Below are positions 10,210-17,674 of a DNA stretch of 20,264 nucleotides, piece after piece (position 1 is the first letter of the stretch; each line of letters begins with the position of its first letter). Source of the stretch: Hypsibius dujardini (taxonomy: Eukaryota > Tardigrada > Eutardigrada > Parachela > Hypsibiidae); assembly GCA_001579985.1 (NCBI GenBank), contig LRSR01006288.1:1-20264 (forward strand). Reading direction: 5' to 3'. The notes beneath the pieces are model-generated. The model made no database searches. It was not told where the DNA came from and worked only from the letters and a program-made list of their open reading frames with translations. A program made the translations under genes and the position numbers.

Positions 10210-10333
10210 GCGTTTTTGGAGTCACGCTGCAGTGCGGTGACTCGAGTCGGGAATGATTTGGGGTTATTCTCCATATGATTCGAGTCATCGGTATGAGTCA
10301 TCCGAGCTCAGTTTACAGTGAGCATACGTTTTT
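10181..10333. repeat. Partial direct duplication with AP-1-like GAGTCA motifs
   Basis: CCGAGCTC followed by TTTACAGTGGGCATGCG (from about 10181) recurs about 116 bp later as CCGAGCTC then TTTACAGTGAGCATACG (about 10301). Between and around the copies are several GAGTCA/TGACTC hexamers, including ATGAGTCAT near 10293, a perfect AP-1-type site. It lies immediately upstream of the weak minus-strand candidate gene, so it could be promoter DNA, but that is inference. Confidence 0.45.
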
Positions 10334-10920
10334 CGCAAGAGTTAGTTTTATACCCCTAAGGCGGGCATTCCGCCTCGCCTTGCGCCGTACATTTGGACCG
10401 GTGTGTGTTGATGTGTGTGTGTGCTGCACTGAGGCGGCACTTAGTTGTCCCTTGAGATCGAGAGCGCACGGTACCTCATTTGCGCTTTGCGCAATTCCAA
10501 CCACCATACAGCAAGGTCGCAAACATCATTGGAAGAAAAAAATCCAATTGCTTACGCCATATAGCTTCCCTAGTAATAGAAGTCTGTCGTAGATTTGTAT
10601 TGTAGGCTCAGGTTGTGCCCAGTCTGGACCATACTTTACTGGTTTATGGACTTAAAATTTTTTCAGTCCCTACCAGTGATCCCTTTATATTATTTTGCTG
10701 TGTGCAGAGTGTGATAGCGGTAGCCTAATAGGGCTTTTCCTACAAGAATGAATCAAATGTAATTTCCAAAATTATTATTATTATTATTAATTTCCAAACG
10801 ATGAAAGGAGAACACAGTTGGTTTTAAACGAATGTAAACAATTAGGGTACCGGACACAGTCAAAGGCTATCGAACCAACCTTAGGGTATATAACCTGTTA
10901 AGGGTACCGAGCTTGTTAAC
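10334..10920. other. Gene-poor intergenic stretch
   Basis: I see no coding region. It contains a short GTGTGT run (about 10400-10422), an (ATT)n microsatellite at 10771-10790 and, from about 10845, degenerate GGTACCGAACC-type repeats that also flank the large inverted repeat. Confidence 0.5.
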
Positions 10921-11291
10921 AGTACGAGGTAAAGGTCGTTAACCAGACCGCTTTTAAAAATCGTAACTTAACCAGGCCGCCAGGCCAGCAGGTTGCCCAT
11001 AAGTCGTTTTTGCGAAGTCAACCCAGGGAGATGGAACCGAAGTGGCGCCTCTACCAGACTACTTGCACACTTCTCCATTGAGATACTTCTCTTCCTTTTT
11101 TTGGACTCAAATTCGAACCTTGAAGCTTAGGAACGAACTGAAATGGGTCAGAGAATTTTTTCTAAATGTTTTCAAGCCATCTGTTATGGCATGGTAGCAC
11201 TGCAGCGCTGGGGAAATCAACCATGAAAAAACCGGCCTGGTTAAGTTACGATTTTTAAAAGCGGTCTGGTTAACGACCTTTACCTCGTACT
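10921..11291. mobile_element. 371-bp foldback element with 59-bp perfect terminal inverted repeats
   Basis: Left arm 10921-10979 (starting AGTACGAGGTAAAGG) and right arm 11233-11291 are exact reverse complements over 59 bases, separated by a 253-bp unique spacer with no ORF. Both sides carry a near-identical direct repeat, GGTACCGA(G/A)C(T/C)TGTTAACAGTAC, at about 10902-10925 and 11303-11326. I see no simple short target duplication. It could be a non-autonomous DNA transposon or a foldback structure. Confidence 0.6.
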
Positions 11292-11888
11292 CACACGACC
11301 AGAGGTACCGAACCTGTTAACAGTACCCACACGGCTAGGGGTACCGAACCGTTCTGGGGTACGACAGTTTTGGGAAGGGTTAGACGAACGCATAGAGTTA
11401 CTTCAGGGGTGAAAAAATTAAGTCAAGACCTGCTGGATACATGCCCAAACCGACACACAGCCAGACGGATGGACAGACCTAATAGCAGAACCGTCATCCG
11501 ACCGTTGCTCGGCCTGTCCATCCGACTGTCCGCGTATCCACCCCCATTCATCAGATTGATGGTTCTTTTACTGATCTCGCCTTGTCCACCCATCCGCCTG
11601 AACGGTCCATTTGGCTATCTGGCCAGCGAGACCAAACCGAGTAGGTCGACCCTCACAGTACCTATCCATCCATACGGCTAACTCATCAGAATTGCGAAAA
11701 AAATACGATATCCTAGGTTGGTTCGTCACCTCTAACCGGTTAACCACCCCTTGCCCGGTTCGTAACCACGTTTGTTACTCAAATGTATACGAAAAAAACG
11801 TCACTCGTATGAAAAATAAATTCTTATTTCTAATTTGAGCCAATACTATAATTTCAGAAATAACAGACACACAACTCAAAATTTTTTT
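11292..11888. other. Host/element junction region
   Basis: No ORF with recognisable homology. GC-richer host sequence with GGTACCGAACC repeats and a short inverted pair (CGGATGGACAG near 11465, CTGTCCATCCG near 11516) gives way between roughly 11,690 and 11,810 to AT-rich DNA like the viral genes. ATACGA and TCGTAT arms near 11788-11811 form a short dyad. The terminal inverted repeat of the Polinton should start here, but the partner end is outside the window. Confidence 0.5.
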
Positions 11889-12668
11889 TCAAACCATACC
11901 AAAGTATTTAACAGGTTTTTTCTCTCGTTTTGGATATCTGTTTTGTAGACGAACCGGTACAATATTTCCCCTCCTTTTTGCTTTCTTTTTTGGTTCCTTT
12001 TTAAAACTTTCTTGAACTAACTTATTCAAATCATCAACTGGTAAATCAAAAATATTTTTATCAACCTCTTTCTCAGCTTCTTTTTCAATAGGACTACTGT
12101 TATGCGACATTTCAAATAGTTCTTGTTTTTGAACAGGTTTATTTCTAGAAAGAAACGAATTCATGATTTCTAAATTATGTTTTTCAATTTCTGGGTAGTG
12201 TCCTGGCTTATCCTCTAAAAATAATTTAGAATATTCTAATAAGCCCATTTCTGAGTTGATAAAACTTATACAATGCCACCCACAGGTTACATCAATTGAA
12301 TCCTCATTCTGTATTGCAAATGGCATGGTTATAATTTTTTTAAATCGCTTCATTTTTTTAACAAAATAATCCCCCAATAAGACTTGTGGTAAATTCCAAG
12401 AGTCAAACAATTCCAAGTTACTTTTAGTTTTTTTCAAACAAAACCAATGCGATCCACTTGAATCACTAGCATCAACATTAATAATCATAAAATCTCCCAT
12501 TTTTCTCAACATTTTCGGATCAATTCTATCATTCGCGTGACACCCTTTATAAAAAACATTTTCAAAATAGTAATCATCAAAGTCTGTGTTACTGAGCGGA
12601 TAAAACTCATTTATTTTGATTGCTCTCTCACGATAATTTTCTCTCGATTTGTTTAATATTTCCTGGAG
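11889..12668 (-). CDS. PRO: Adenain-like (Ulp1-fold) cysteine protease, entered by likely -1 frameshift
   Basis: The frame is open from just after a TAA (12677-12675) to the stop at 11889. It has no ATG until 12512, which is downstream of the first part of the domain. Counting from that ATG, the catalytic residues are H22 (GSHWFCL), D37 (ELFDSW) and C77 (TCGWHC), with Q68 as probable oxyanion glutamine. About 50 residues upstream of M1 (including FYPLSNTDFDDYYF and VFYKGCHAND) align in pattern with the N-terminal part of adenovirus and Polinton proteases, so the working product should include them. The best route is a -1 shift from the capsid frame at 12674-12668, giving about 259 protease residues. 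A basic tail (KKKAKRRGN and more) follows the domain. Role: processing of capsid proteins during virion maturation. Translation from the ATG at 12512 or splicing are alternatives. Confidence 0.85.
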   Translation of the reverse strand, partial: LQEILNKSRENYRERAIKINEFYPLSNTDFDDYYFENVFYKGCHANDRIDPKMLRKMGDFMIINVDASDSSGSHWFCLKKTKSNLELFDSWNLPQVLLGDYFVKKMKRFKKIITMPFAIQNEDSIDVTCGWHCISFINSEMGLLEYSKLFLEDKPGHYPEIEKHNLEIMNSFLSRNKPVQKQELFEMSHNSSPIEKEAEKEVDKNIFDLPVDDLNKLVQESFKKEPKKKAKRRGNIVPVRLQNRYPKREKKPVKYFGMV

Positions 12669-14431
12669 TTTTTTTTAACTATCGGCGCAACCCCATTCCC
12701 TTGTTGATTAGACAAATATTTACCTGCATATTCATTAGCCATATTTATTCCTTTAATTGCTGTAGATGCATATGTCTGAACTGCGTTGAACAATCTCGGT
12801 AAAAATGCTGCAATTTTTGTTTTTAAATTATTGAAAAATCCACTAATTTTTCCTCCTCCAAATTGTATATATCTGGCATTGTTAAAATCAGCCAATGTAG
12901 GCATAGCAACTTCTGTTAATCGACTTGAATAATTACTTATATTTTCCATTTTATTTCTAGCAAAGTCTATTTCTAAAATTTCATCAAAAAGCAAAACCGT
13001 ATGCAAGTCATAGTTTGCCGCAATGGTATTAAAAATTATATTTAATTGCAGTTGTGCGTTATTTTTTCCCATACTTGACCCTTCAAAAGAATCATATTCA
13101 GGGTCATTTGACAGAGGCACTCCATAAATCGTGTTTCTTTTATTATAACAAGAACCTACGGTCCCGTCTTTATATTTTATGCTGAACGTGTCGGTGTGAT
13201 GAAGCCCAAGTGCTTCTTTCAACATTTGATAGGCTCTAGAATAATTACTAGAAATGCCATTCATTTTAAGATTTAAATCATTATTAGTAGGAACTATTTT
13301 TCCATTGTAATCAATCCAGTATTTAAATACATCAGCTGTTACAAAATAATGAGAATCAGTACCATAGCTACTTTTCGCATTTGTGTCAGTAAGATAGAAT
13401 AGTAGTGCTTTCAGATTGACTTGAGAATTAATTCCAAGTTTTATGTTCACATTAATCATGCTACCAGAATTTTGACTTAGAAAACTGGATTGATATAAAA
13501 GTCTTTCATACCTAATTTGTCTTGGAGTATTATTTAAGTATTGATGATAAGCAATTAATGCATGGGAATATAATTTTTTTCGTCTTACTAAGCATACTAA
13601 ATTTGAAATTGATGAATTAAAAATTACAGTTTTACCTTTCAAAGGATTTTCAATACTATTGACTTTTACAGAAATTGTATCAGCAATAAAAGTGGTATAC
13701 GTATTTTGTGGTTGCATAGTAATTCTGATTCCAAAACCTGGTGGAAGTACATCATTCACGTTGAAAAATGGATGATTAATTCTGAATGCAATTCGTTTGG
13801 AATTCTGATTAATATTTGCAGCCAATAGCATTTGTTTTCTTTCTATGCTACTATTTGTACATTTTGCTGTCAGAGCTGTATCTCCCCATAAGTAATCACA
13901 TCCAATTACAGATGCGCTATTTTTTGAATCATGTTTAATTAGAGCTTGACTTTCGTTATAGTAACCATACAGACTTCCCTGAGTCTGAATTTCATCTAAA
14001 GTGTAGGTCAAAGAGTTCATCATTTGATTTTGTTGACTGAAGTTTAATACATACTCAATAATTCTAGCTCCGTGATTAGCCACAGTAGAATCTACCGAAA
14101 GTGTATTAATCCAGCTACTATGAAAACTATCAACAAAATTTACTGGATGTGCTTCTAAAATTTGCGTAGCCTGTCCATCAACAAACATTTGTACGTTTAA
14201 ATCGTATTCAAAGGAAATTTGGGATAAATCAATGCATGACATTGAGTCCCCATCTATATCGAAAATTATTTCCGACGTATTAGAATTGTTCTGATCTATT
14301 ATAATTGTTGAACAATTTTTTGGGGATAATGTTTGATAAATAAGGTCTTCAACCACATTGTTTATGGGTTGAACTTGGGTCACAAACTGAGATGGAATGT
14401 CTGTAGTGTGAATATTCGCAATAGACAACAT
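12653..14431 (-). CDS. MCP: Major capsid protein (double jelly-roll, hexon-like)
   Basis: A 592-aa intronless ORF whose ATG at 14431 has A at -3. Its size and position next to the protease and penton genes fit Polinton MCPs. The N-terminal third has the pattern of the first jelly roll of these proteins: a strand-rich segment with FDIDGDSMSCIDLSQISFEY, then HPVNFVDSFHSSWINTLSV, corresponding to the conserved P-V-N-x-x-x-x-S-x-F region. The C-terminal about 70 residues (GGGKISGFFNNLKTKIAAFL onward) are glycine- and hydrophobic-rich, then polar and basic (VKKNSRKY). It would form the trimeric capsomers of an icosahedral particle. A 54-bp gap separates it from the penton gene, which reads the same way. 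Its last codons contain a slippery heptamer leading into the protease frame. Assignment rests on pattern, size and neighbourhood, not on alignment. Confidence 0.82.
   Translation of the reverse strand: MLSIANIHTTDIPSQFVTQVQPINNVVEDLIYQTLSPKNCSTIIIDQNNSNTSEIIFDIDGDSMSCIDLSQISFEYDLNVQMFVDGQATQILEAHPVNFVDSFHSSWINTLSVDSTVANHGARIIEYVLNFSQQNQMMNSLTYTLDEIQTQGSLYGYYNESQALIKHDSKNSASVIGCDYLWGDTALTAKCTNSSIERKQMLLAANINQNSKRIAFRINHPFFNVNDVLPPGFGIRITMQPQNTYTTFIADTISVKVNSIENPLKGKTVIFNSSISNLVCLVRRKKLYSHALIAYHQYLNNTPRQIRYERLLYQSSFLSQNSGSMINVNIKLGINSQVNLKALLFYLTDTNAKSSYGTDSHYFVTADVFKYWIDYNGKIVPTNNDLNLKMNGISSNYSRAYQMLKEALGLHHTDTFSIKYKDGTVGSCYNKRNTIYGVPLSNDPEYDSFEGSSMGKNNAQLQLNIIFNTIAANYDLHTVLLFDEILEIDFARNKMENISNYSSRLTEVAMPTLADFNNARYIQFGGGKISGFFNNLKTKIAAFLPRLFNAVQTYASTAIKGINMANEYAGKYLSNQQGNGVAPIVKKNSRKY
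12668..12674 (-). promoter_or_regulatory. Putative -1 ribosomal frameshift site (A_AAA_AAC)
   Basis: In the capsid frame the codons read GTT AAA AAA AAC TCC AGG AAA TAT TAA. The heptamer A_AAA_AAC is the classical X_XXY_YYZ slippery sequence in exactly the right register, and a -1 slip continues with CTC CAG GAA, which is the protease frame. The protease frame is closed by a TAA directly upstream (12677-12675), and the capsid frame stops at 12653, so the allowed window is only about 22 nt. I do not see a strong downstream stem-loop by eye. Confidence 0.6.
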
Positions 14432-14485
14432 CTTTTAAATTGTTAATTTTACTATATCTTCAGGAAAAAATTTAATTGAAAACAT

Positions 14486-15247
14486 TTAATTTGTTAACAT
14501 CTTCATGGAAAACCAAATTTCAAAATTAACATCATTTTCCAATAGATTTGTCCTATCGAATTCCAGTAGTTGCCCTGTATTGTAATATAATTTCAAAGTT
14601 CCACTGAATTGAGTTTGGGGAAATACATCCACACCAACAAAATCATTACTTGATAAAAACATATGATCACTGTCATCTTTCCCATCCATTAGTCTTAATA
14701 GACCAACGATTCCAGAGATACTACTATTAGAATGAGGCATAAAACGGGTAAATCCACTTTGAACAATATTAGGTAATGTAACATAAATTAATTCTTTACG
14801 CCCAGACTTACTCCAAAAAGTTTTGCCAATATAAATACCTTCCCCATAAATTCCTTTCTCAAATCCTATATGCAGCAAAGGACTATTTTCGGCCAATTCT
14901 ATACTATTATTTGGATTTACAGTTAATTGTAAAAATCTTTTATCGTTAGAGTAAAGAGCAAAAACACCAGAATTATTTAAAGTTTTATTTATCTCTGTTA
15001 GCAGTGATTCTACAGTTCTGTAGTTATCAAGTTTGATTTGTTTATTAATTCTATTTACAACTAAAATGTTTTCTGAAGAAAGTAAGGTGTTATGATTACA
15101 TCTCATGTAACCGTTATTAATGTCACACACATATTTTTTCTCTTTATTATAATTCCAACATACTTGAGGGTGTAATAGTAATCCTTCCCCTTTATCCGAA
15201 AAGGATGAAAATCCAAACTTGAAATTATCTCCCACATAGCTCACCAT
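14486..15247 (-). CDS. Minor capsid (penton-type, single jelly-roll) protein
   Basis: 253 aa from the ATG at 15247, which has A at -3 and G at +4. An in-frame ATG at 15289 would add 14 basic residues but has a poorer context and lies only 12 bp from the divergent pX-like start codon. The protein is strand-rich with the features of Polinton/adintovirus pentons: a segment resembling the peptide-insertion step (NYRTVESLLTEINKTLNN, then LQLTVNPNNSIELAENSPLL), an HIGFE motif, and a C-terminal strand region with GTLKLYYNTGQ. It should occupy the five-fold vertices beneath the fibre. It follows the MCP gene upstream on the same strand, the usual pairing. It reads divergently from the pX-like gene. 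I recognise it by pattern and context only. Confidence 0.72.
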   Translation of the reverse strand: MVSYVGDNFKFGFSSFSDKGEGLLLHPQVCWNYNKEKKYVCDINNGYMRCNHNTLLSSENILVVNRINKQIKLDNYRTVESLLTEINKTLNNSGVFALYSNDKRFLQLTVNPNNSIELAENSPLLHIGFEKGIYGEGIYIGKTFWSKSGRKELIYVTLPNIVQSGFTRFMPHSNSSISGIVGLLRLMDGKDDSDHMFLSSNDFVGVDVFPQTQFSGTLKLYYNTGQLLEFDRTNLLENDVNFEIWFSMKMLTN

Positions 15248-15301
15248 TTTTATTTTGTTTCTCTTATATTGTAGATAAAATAAATTCATTTAATTTCAAA
15301 A

Positions 15302-15925
15302 ATGAGCCATTCATTTGTTGTAAGTCACAGTGTCGGAAATAAGCATAGTGTTAAGGCTAAAAGTTATTTAGAAGCTGCACAAATTGATTTGAATGATATT
15401 TTAAAAGAAGGGGAACAGACAACTGTTTTAGTCCAAGGTAAAAAGCTTGAAAAAAAATTCAAAATAATTAAAAAAGATGGAAAAGTGAAAGTTTCTCAAC
15501 TTGGTGAAGGTTGGAAACAAGAAATTAAATCGCAAAGTGGAAATGGGTGGAACCAAGTAATTCAGTCGCAAACTGGTTCGTCAGTACTGAGAATTCCAAA
15601 AATAAAACAAACAAAAGTAAAAAATATCCAATACACCGGAAAAAATAGGGAAGTTAAAGGGAAGACACACAAAGAAGCAGTACATTATATGCTTGGTAAA
15701 GGATTTATTCCTGAAGATTTACGGTTGCCTGAAAATCCTTTGGTACCAATAAAAATAGGCAAAATTAATCATCAGTATTACCTAATTCCAGATAGTCAAA
15801 GAGGAGGATTTCTGCCATTTTTAGCTGCACTGATTCCAGCTGGAATTGCTGCTATAAAAGCAGCTGCGCTAGGAGGTGCTACAGCATTAGGAGGATACGC
15901 TGTTAATAAAATCGTTGAGAAATAA
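15302..15925 (+). CDS. pX/pVI-like virion protein with hydrophobic Gly/Ala C-terminus
   Basis: 207 aa. The N-terminal two thirds are basic, lysine-rich and polar (KKLEKKFKIIKKDGKVK), with two similar short blocks (GWKQEIKSQSGN and GWNQVIQSQTGS). The C-terminal about 40 residues start RGGFLPFLAALIPAGIAA and continue as a Gly/Ala-rich hydrophobic segment before VNKIVEK. Adintoviruses and Polintons encode proteins of this layout compared with adenovirus core protein pX or the membrane-lytic pVI. Role: inner capsid/core packing or endosomal membrane disruption, inferred. It reads divergently from the penton gene and is followed by AATAAATAAA-like polyadenylation signal sequence overlapping its stop codon (about 15920-15931). 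Confidence 0.6.
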   Translation: MSHSFVVSHSVGNKHSVKAKSYLEAAQIDLNDILKEGEQTTVLVQGKKLEKKFKIIKKDGKVKVSQLGEGWKQEIKSQSGNGWNQVIQSQTGSSVLRIPKIKQTKVKNIQYTGKNREVKGKTHKEAVHYMLGKGFIPEDLRLPENPLVPIKIGKINHQYYLIPDSQRGGFLPFLAALIPAGIAAIKAAALGGATALGGYAVNKIVEK

Positions 15926-15960
15926 ATAAAATTAATCAGCTATAGTATATAGTCATTCAA
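15926..15960 (+). promoter_or_regulatory. Short gap with poly(A) signal and TATA-like sequence
   Basis: 35 bp separate the pX-like stop from the next ATG. They include AATAAA-type sequence and TATAGTATATAG, so one transcript may end and the next begin here. Very AT-rich DNA makes such matches weak. Confidence 0.35.
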
Positions 15961-16326
15961 ATGGAGTCTCCATTCAATAAACTGTGGCCAGAAATTTGCG
16001 AGTTCAACGAATTAATTGAAAATTTTAGGCTTTTCATCAGAGATTTAAAAGAGATAAAAGAAAAAGATAAGAACACACTTGATGCCAGACTAAAAAGATG
16101 CAGACTCTCAATTGAGAAGTTACATCTAAGCCCCATCACTCGATATGACTATTTGCACGAAACAGGTAGTATAATTGAGAATTTATTCACCGTTGTCAAA
16201 AAATCAAAAAGATTAAAAAATATTGATTTAATTTTACTTAGTATATTGAGAAATTATTGCAAAGTTTTGAACGAAAAAATTTATGTAATTTCTGTTGAAC
16301 CAGTTCTGTATCCGAAATTGCCATAA
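15961..16326 (+). CDS. Unassigned small helical protein of the viral element
   Basis: 121 aa, strongly charged and probably all-helical (ELIENFRLFIRDLKEIKEKD), with possible coiled-coil heptads over residues about 15-60. There is no signal peptide or membrane segment. I do not recognise it. Its TAA overlaps the ATG of the fibre-like gene by one base (TAATG), which suggests co-transcription and perhaps termination-reinitiation. Placement between pX-like and fibre-like genes suggests a structural or assembly partner, for example a fibre-anchoring or chaperone-like protein, but nothing in the sequence proves it. Confidence 0.6.
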   Translation: MESPFNKLWPEICEFNELIENFRLFIRDLKEIKEKDKNTLDARLKRCRLSIEKLHLSPITRYDYLHETGSIIENLFTVVKKSKRLKNIDLILLSILRNYCKVLNEKIYVISVEPVLYPKLP

Positions 16327-17249
16327 TGTCTTGCTCACAGTATTTATCTAGTGAGTTAGAAACATCAATTGAAGACTTTGTTTTGGAAAATAAAAATGAC
16401 AACCTAGGAATTAAAATATCAAAAAATAATGTTTTAAAAAACATACAGTGTTTGGAACCTATCAAAATGGAACAGTCTGATGAATTACTAACTTTGTCGA
16501 TAAAAGATCAAAGAATTCAGTCCGACAATAAAATAATAGAAATTAGTGAAAACAATATTTTGTCATTTAATTCAAATGAATGCCTCATTCCAGGAGGAGG
16601 AATAGGGGTATCCCAAAACAGGATAGGTTTATCACTCCCTTATAATCCATTGTATTTACAAAATGGTAATTTAGCACTAAAGATTGATGAAACGTCTGCA
16701 CTTAATACAAACGTTAACGGCTTATGTATTTCTATTGAACCTAACTCAGCATTGCAACAAGGCAATAGTGGGTTGAAAATAAATTGTGAACTGCCGTTAC
16801 AAATAAAAAACAATAGGTTATGTTTGGCTACAAAACCGCTGATTAACAGATTTTTACTGAACATAGATAATCAAAGAGGTTCATTAGTTTACAGTGAAGG
16901 AAAAAATTGTGGACAAATTTTTAGTAAAGACCAGTTTCTTTTGCATAAGAAAGACCTGGCATCAACAACAATGTCTGGAATAAAATCAACAAAAAATAGA
17001 GTTGTGAAAATAACTTTATTCTTATTGTTAGAAAATGTGACTGAAATAAATTTGTTAAGTCAGTTTCCGTTTCCTAATGGAATTGGCTCTTCAACTCTAT
17101 GGACAAAACAAATATCAAACGAAAAAAATTTAACTCATGTTTTACTTCATCATTTTAAAATCAATGAAGTTATTACAGTAACATGTAATGAAATTAATCG
17201 AAGTATATTTAGTTGTAATTTATTAATAGAAGAACTATTTGACTTTTAA
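16326..17249 (+). CDS. Adenovirus-fibre-like attachment protein
   Basis: 307 aa. Residues about 99-172 form four to five consecutive 15-17-residue repeats of the adenovirus fibre-shaft type, each with alternating hydrophobics, a turn with Pro or Gly, then PL/AL: for example RIGLSLPYNPLYLQN, GNLALKIDETSALN and KINCELPLQIKNNRLCL. Similar but degenerate units appear at 25-80 (DNLGIKISKN, LLTLSIKDQRI). Such repeats build the trimeric triple-beta-spiral. The remaining about 125 residues are strand-rich and could be a trimeric receptor-binding head. The N-terminus should bind the penton base. It starts inside the stop codon of the upstream gene. It was recognised by repeat pattern; a phage- or reovirus-type fibre origin of the same fold is also possible. 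I describe it only and see no break in it. Confidence 0.7.
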   Translation: MSCSQYLSSELETSIEDFVLENKNDNLGIKISKNNVLKNIQCLEPIKMEQSDELLTLSIKDQRIQSDNKIIEISENNILSFNSNECLIPGGGIGVSQNRIGLSLPYNPLYLQNGNLALKIDETSALNTNVNGLCISIEPNSALQQGNSGLKINCELPLQIKNNRLCLATKPLINRFLLNIDNQRGSLVYSEGKNCGQIFSKDQFLLHKKDLASTTMSGIKSTKNRVVKITLFLLLENVTEINLLSQFPFPNGIGSSTLWTKQISNEKNLTHVLLHHFKINEVITVTCNEINRSIFSCNLLIEELFDF

Positions 17250-17257
17250 TAATAATG

Positions 17258-17674
17258 TCAAAATACTGAATTATTTTTTTGAACATTACATGAAGACACA
17301 GGAGAAGTAACTCCAAGTTTAGCGTAATTAATCAATTCTTTGCAGCAGAGATTAGGATTAAAATCAATCAATACTGTGACCAGATCTGGAAATATATTTC
17401 TTAATTCAGAAAATGGTGGTAAACATTCTTATTCTGCAAATCTGAAATCTATTATGTTATAATTAATTCCAATATAGTATGCTTCTATAAAACTATCCAC
17501 CTTTGGGATTGTAAGCTTAGTTCCATTTAATCCTCTACAGTCTATGTAATGATAATGCCTTGAACATTTGCATTGTGAAAGAGGACAGCCTTCAGTATAC
17601 AGTAAATCAATAAATTCACTGTGAACTGTTACTATCACCAGAAACAAAATTAACATTGAGCTTGGCAAAAACAT
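17258..17674 (-). pseudogene. Secreted leucine-rich-repeat-type protein interrupted by one in-frame stop
   Basis: ATG at 17674 opens an 81-codon frame ending in TAA at 17431-17429. A clear signal peptide (MFLPSSMLILFLVIVTVHS) is followed by an LRR N-terminal cap cysteine cluster, C30, C35, C37 and C46, in the pattern CP-x3-C-x-C-x8-C, and then a repeat-like stretch (YYIGINYNIIDF). After the single TAA the same frame stays open 56 more codons to TGA at 17258 and continues in LRR style (PFSELRNIFPDL, then NPNLCC, like an LRR C-terminal cap). So either the gene is recently broken by a nonsense mutation, the stop is read through, or only the short secreted protein is made. It is convergent with the fibre gene (8-bp gap) and divergent from the ATPase gene. 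Its function is unknown; a secreted host-interaction role is speculation. Confidence 0.6.

Noticed and set aside
10275-10592. Plus-strand open frame of about 105 codons
   Set aside because: Composition follows GTGT and GC-rich repeats, with no domain or splice support.
8810-11056. Shared GGCGCCTCT(G/A)CCA string between about 8811 (minus) and 11042 (plus) as a dispersed repeat
   Set aside because: Only about 14 bases match and the flanks do not, so chance cannot be excluded.
11370-11681. Plus-strand open frame of about 100 codons near the junction
   Set aside because: Pro/Arg/Ser-rich low-complexity content, no homology that I recognise, lies in inverted-repeat-rich spacer.
12620-12802. Plus-strand 60-codon frame over the capsid/protease junction
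   Set aside because: Antisense to two supported genes, with no recognisable content.
16640-16864. Minus-strand open frame inside the fibre-like gene
   Set aside because: It is a shadow of the repeat-bearing plus-strand gene.
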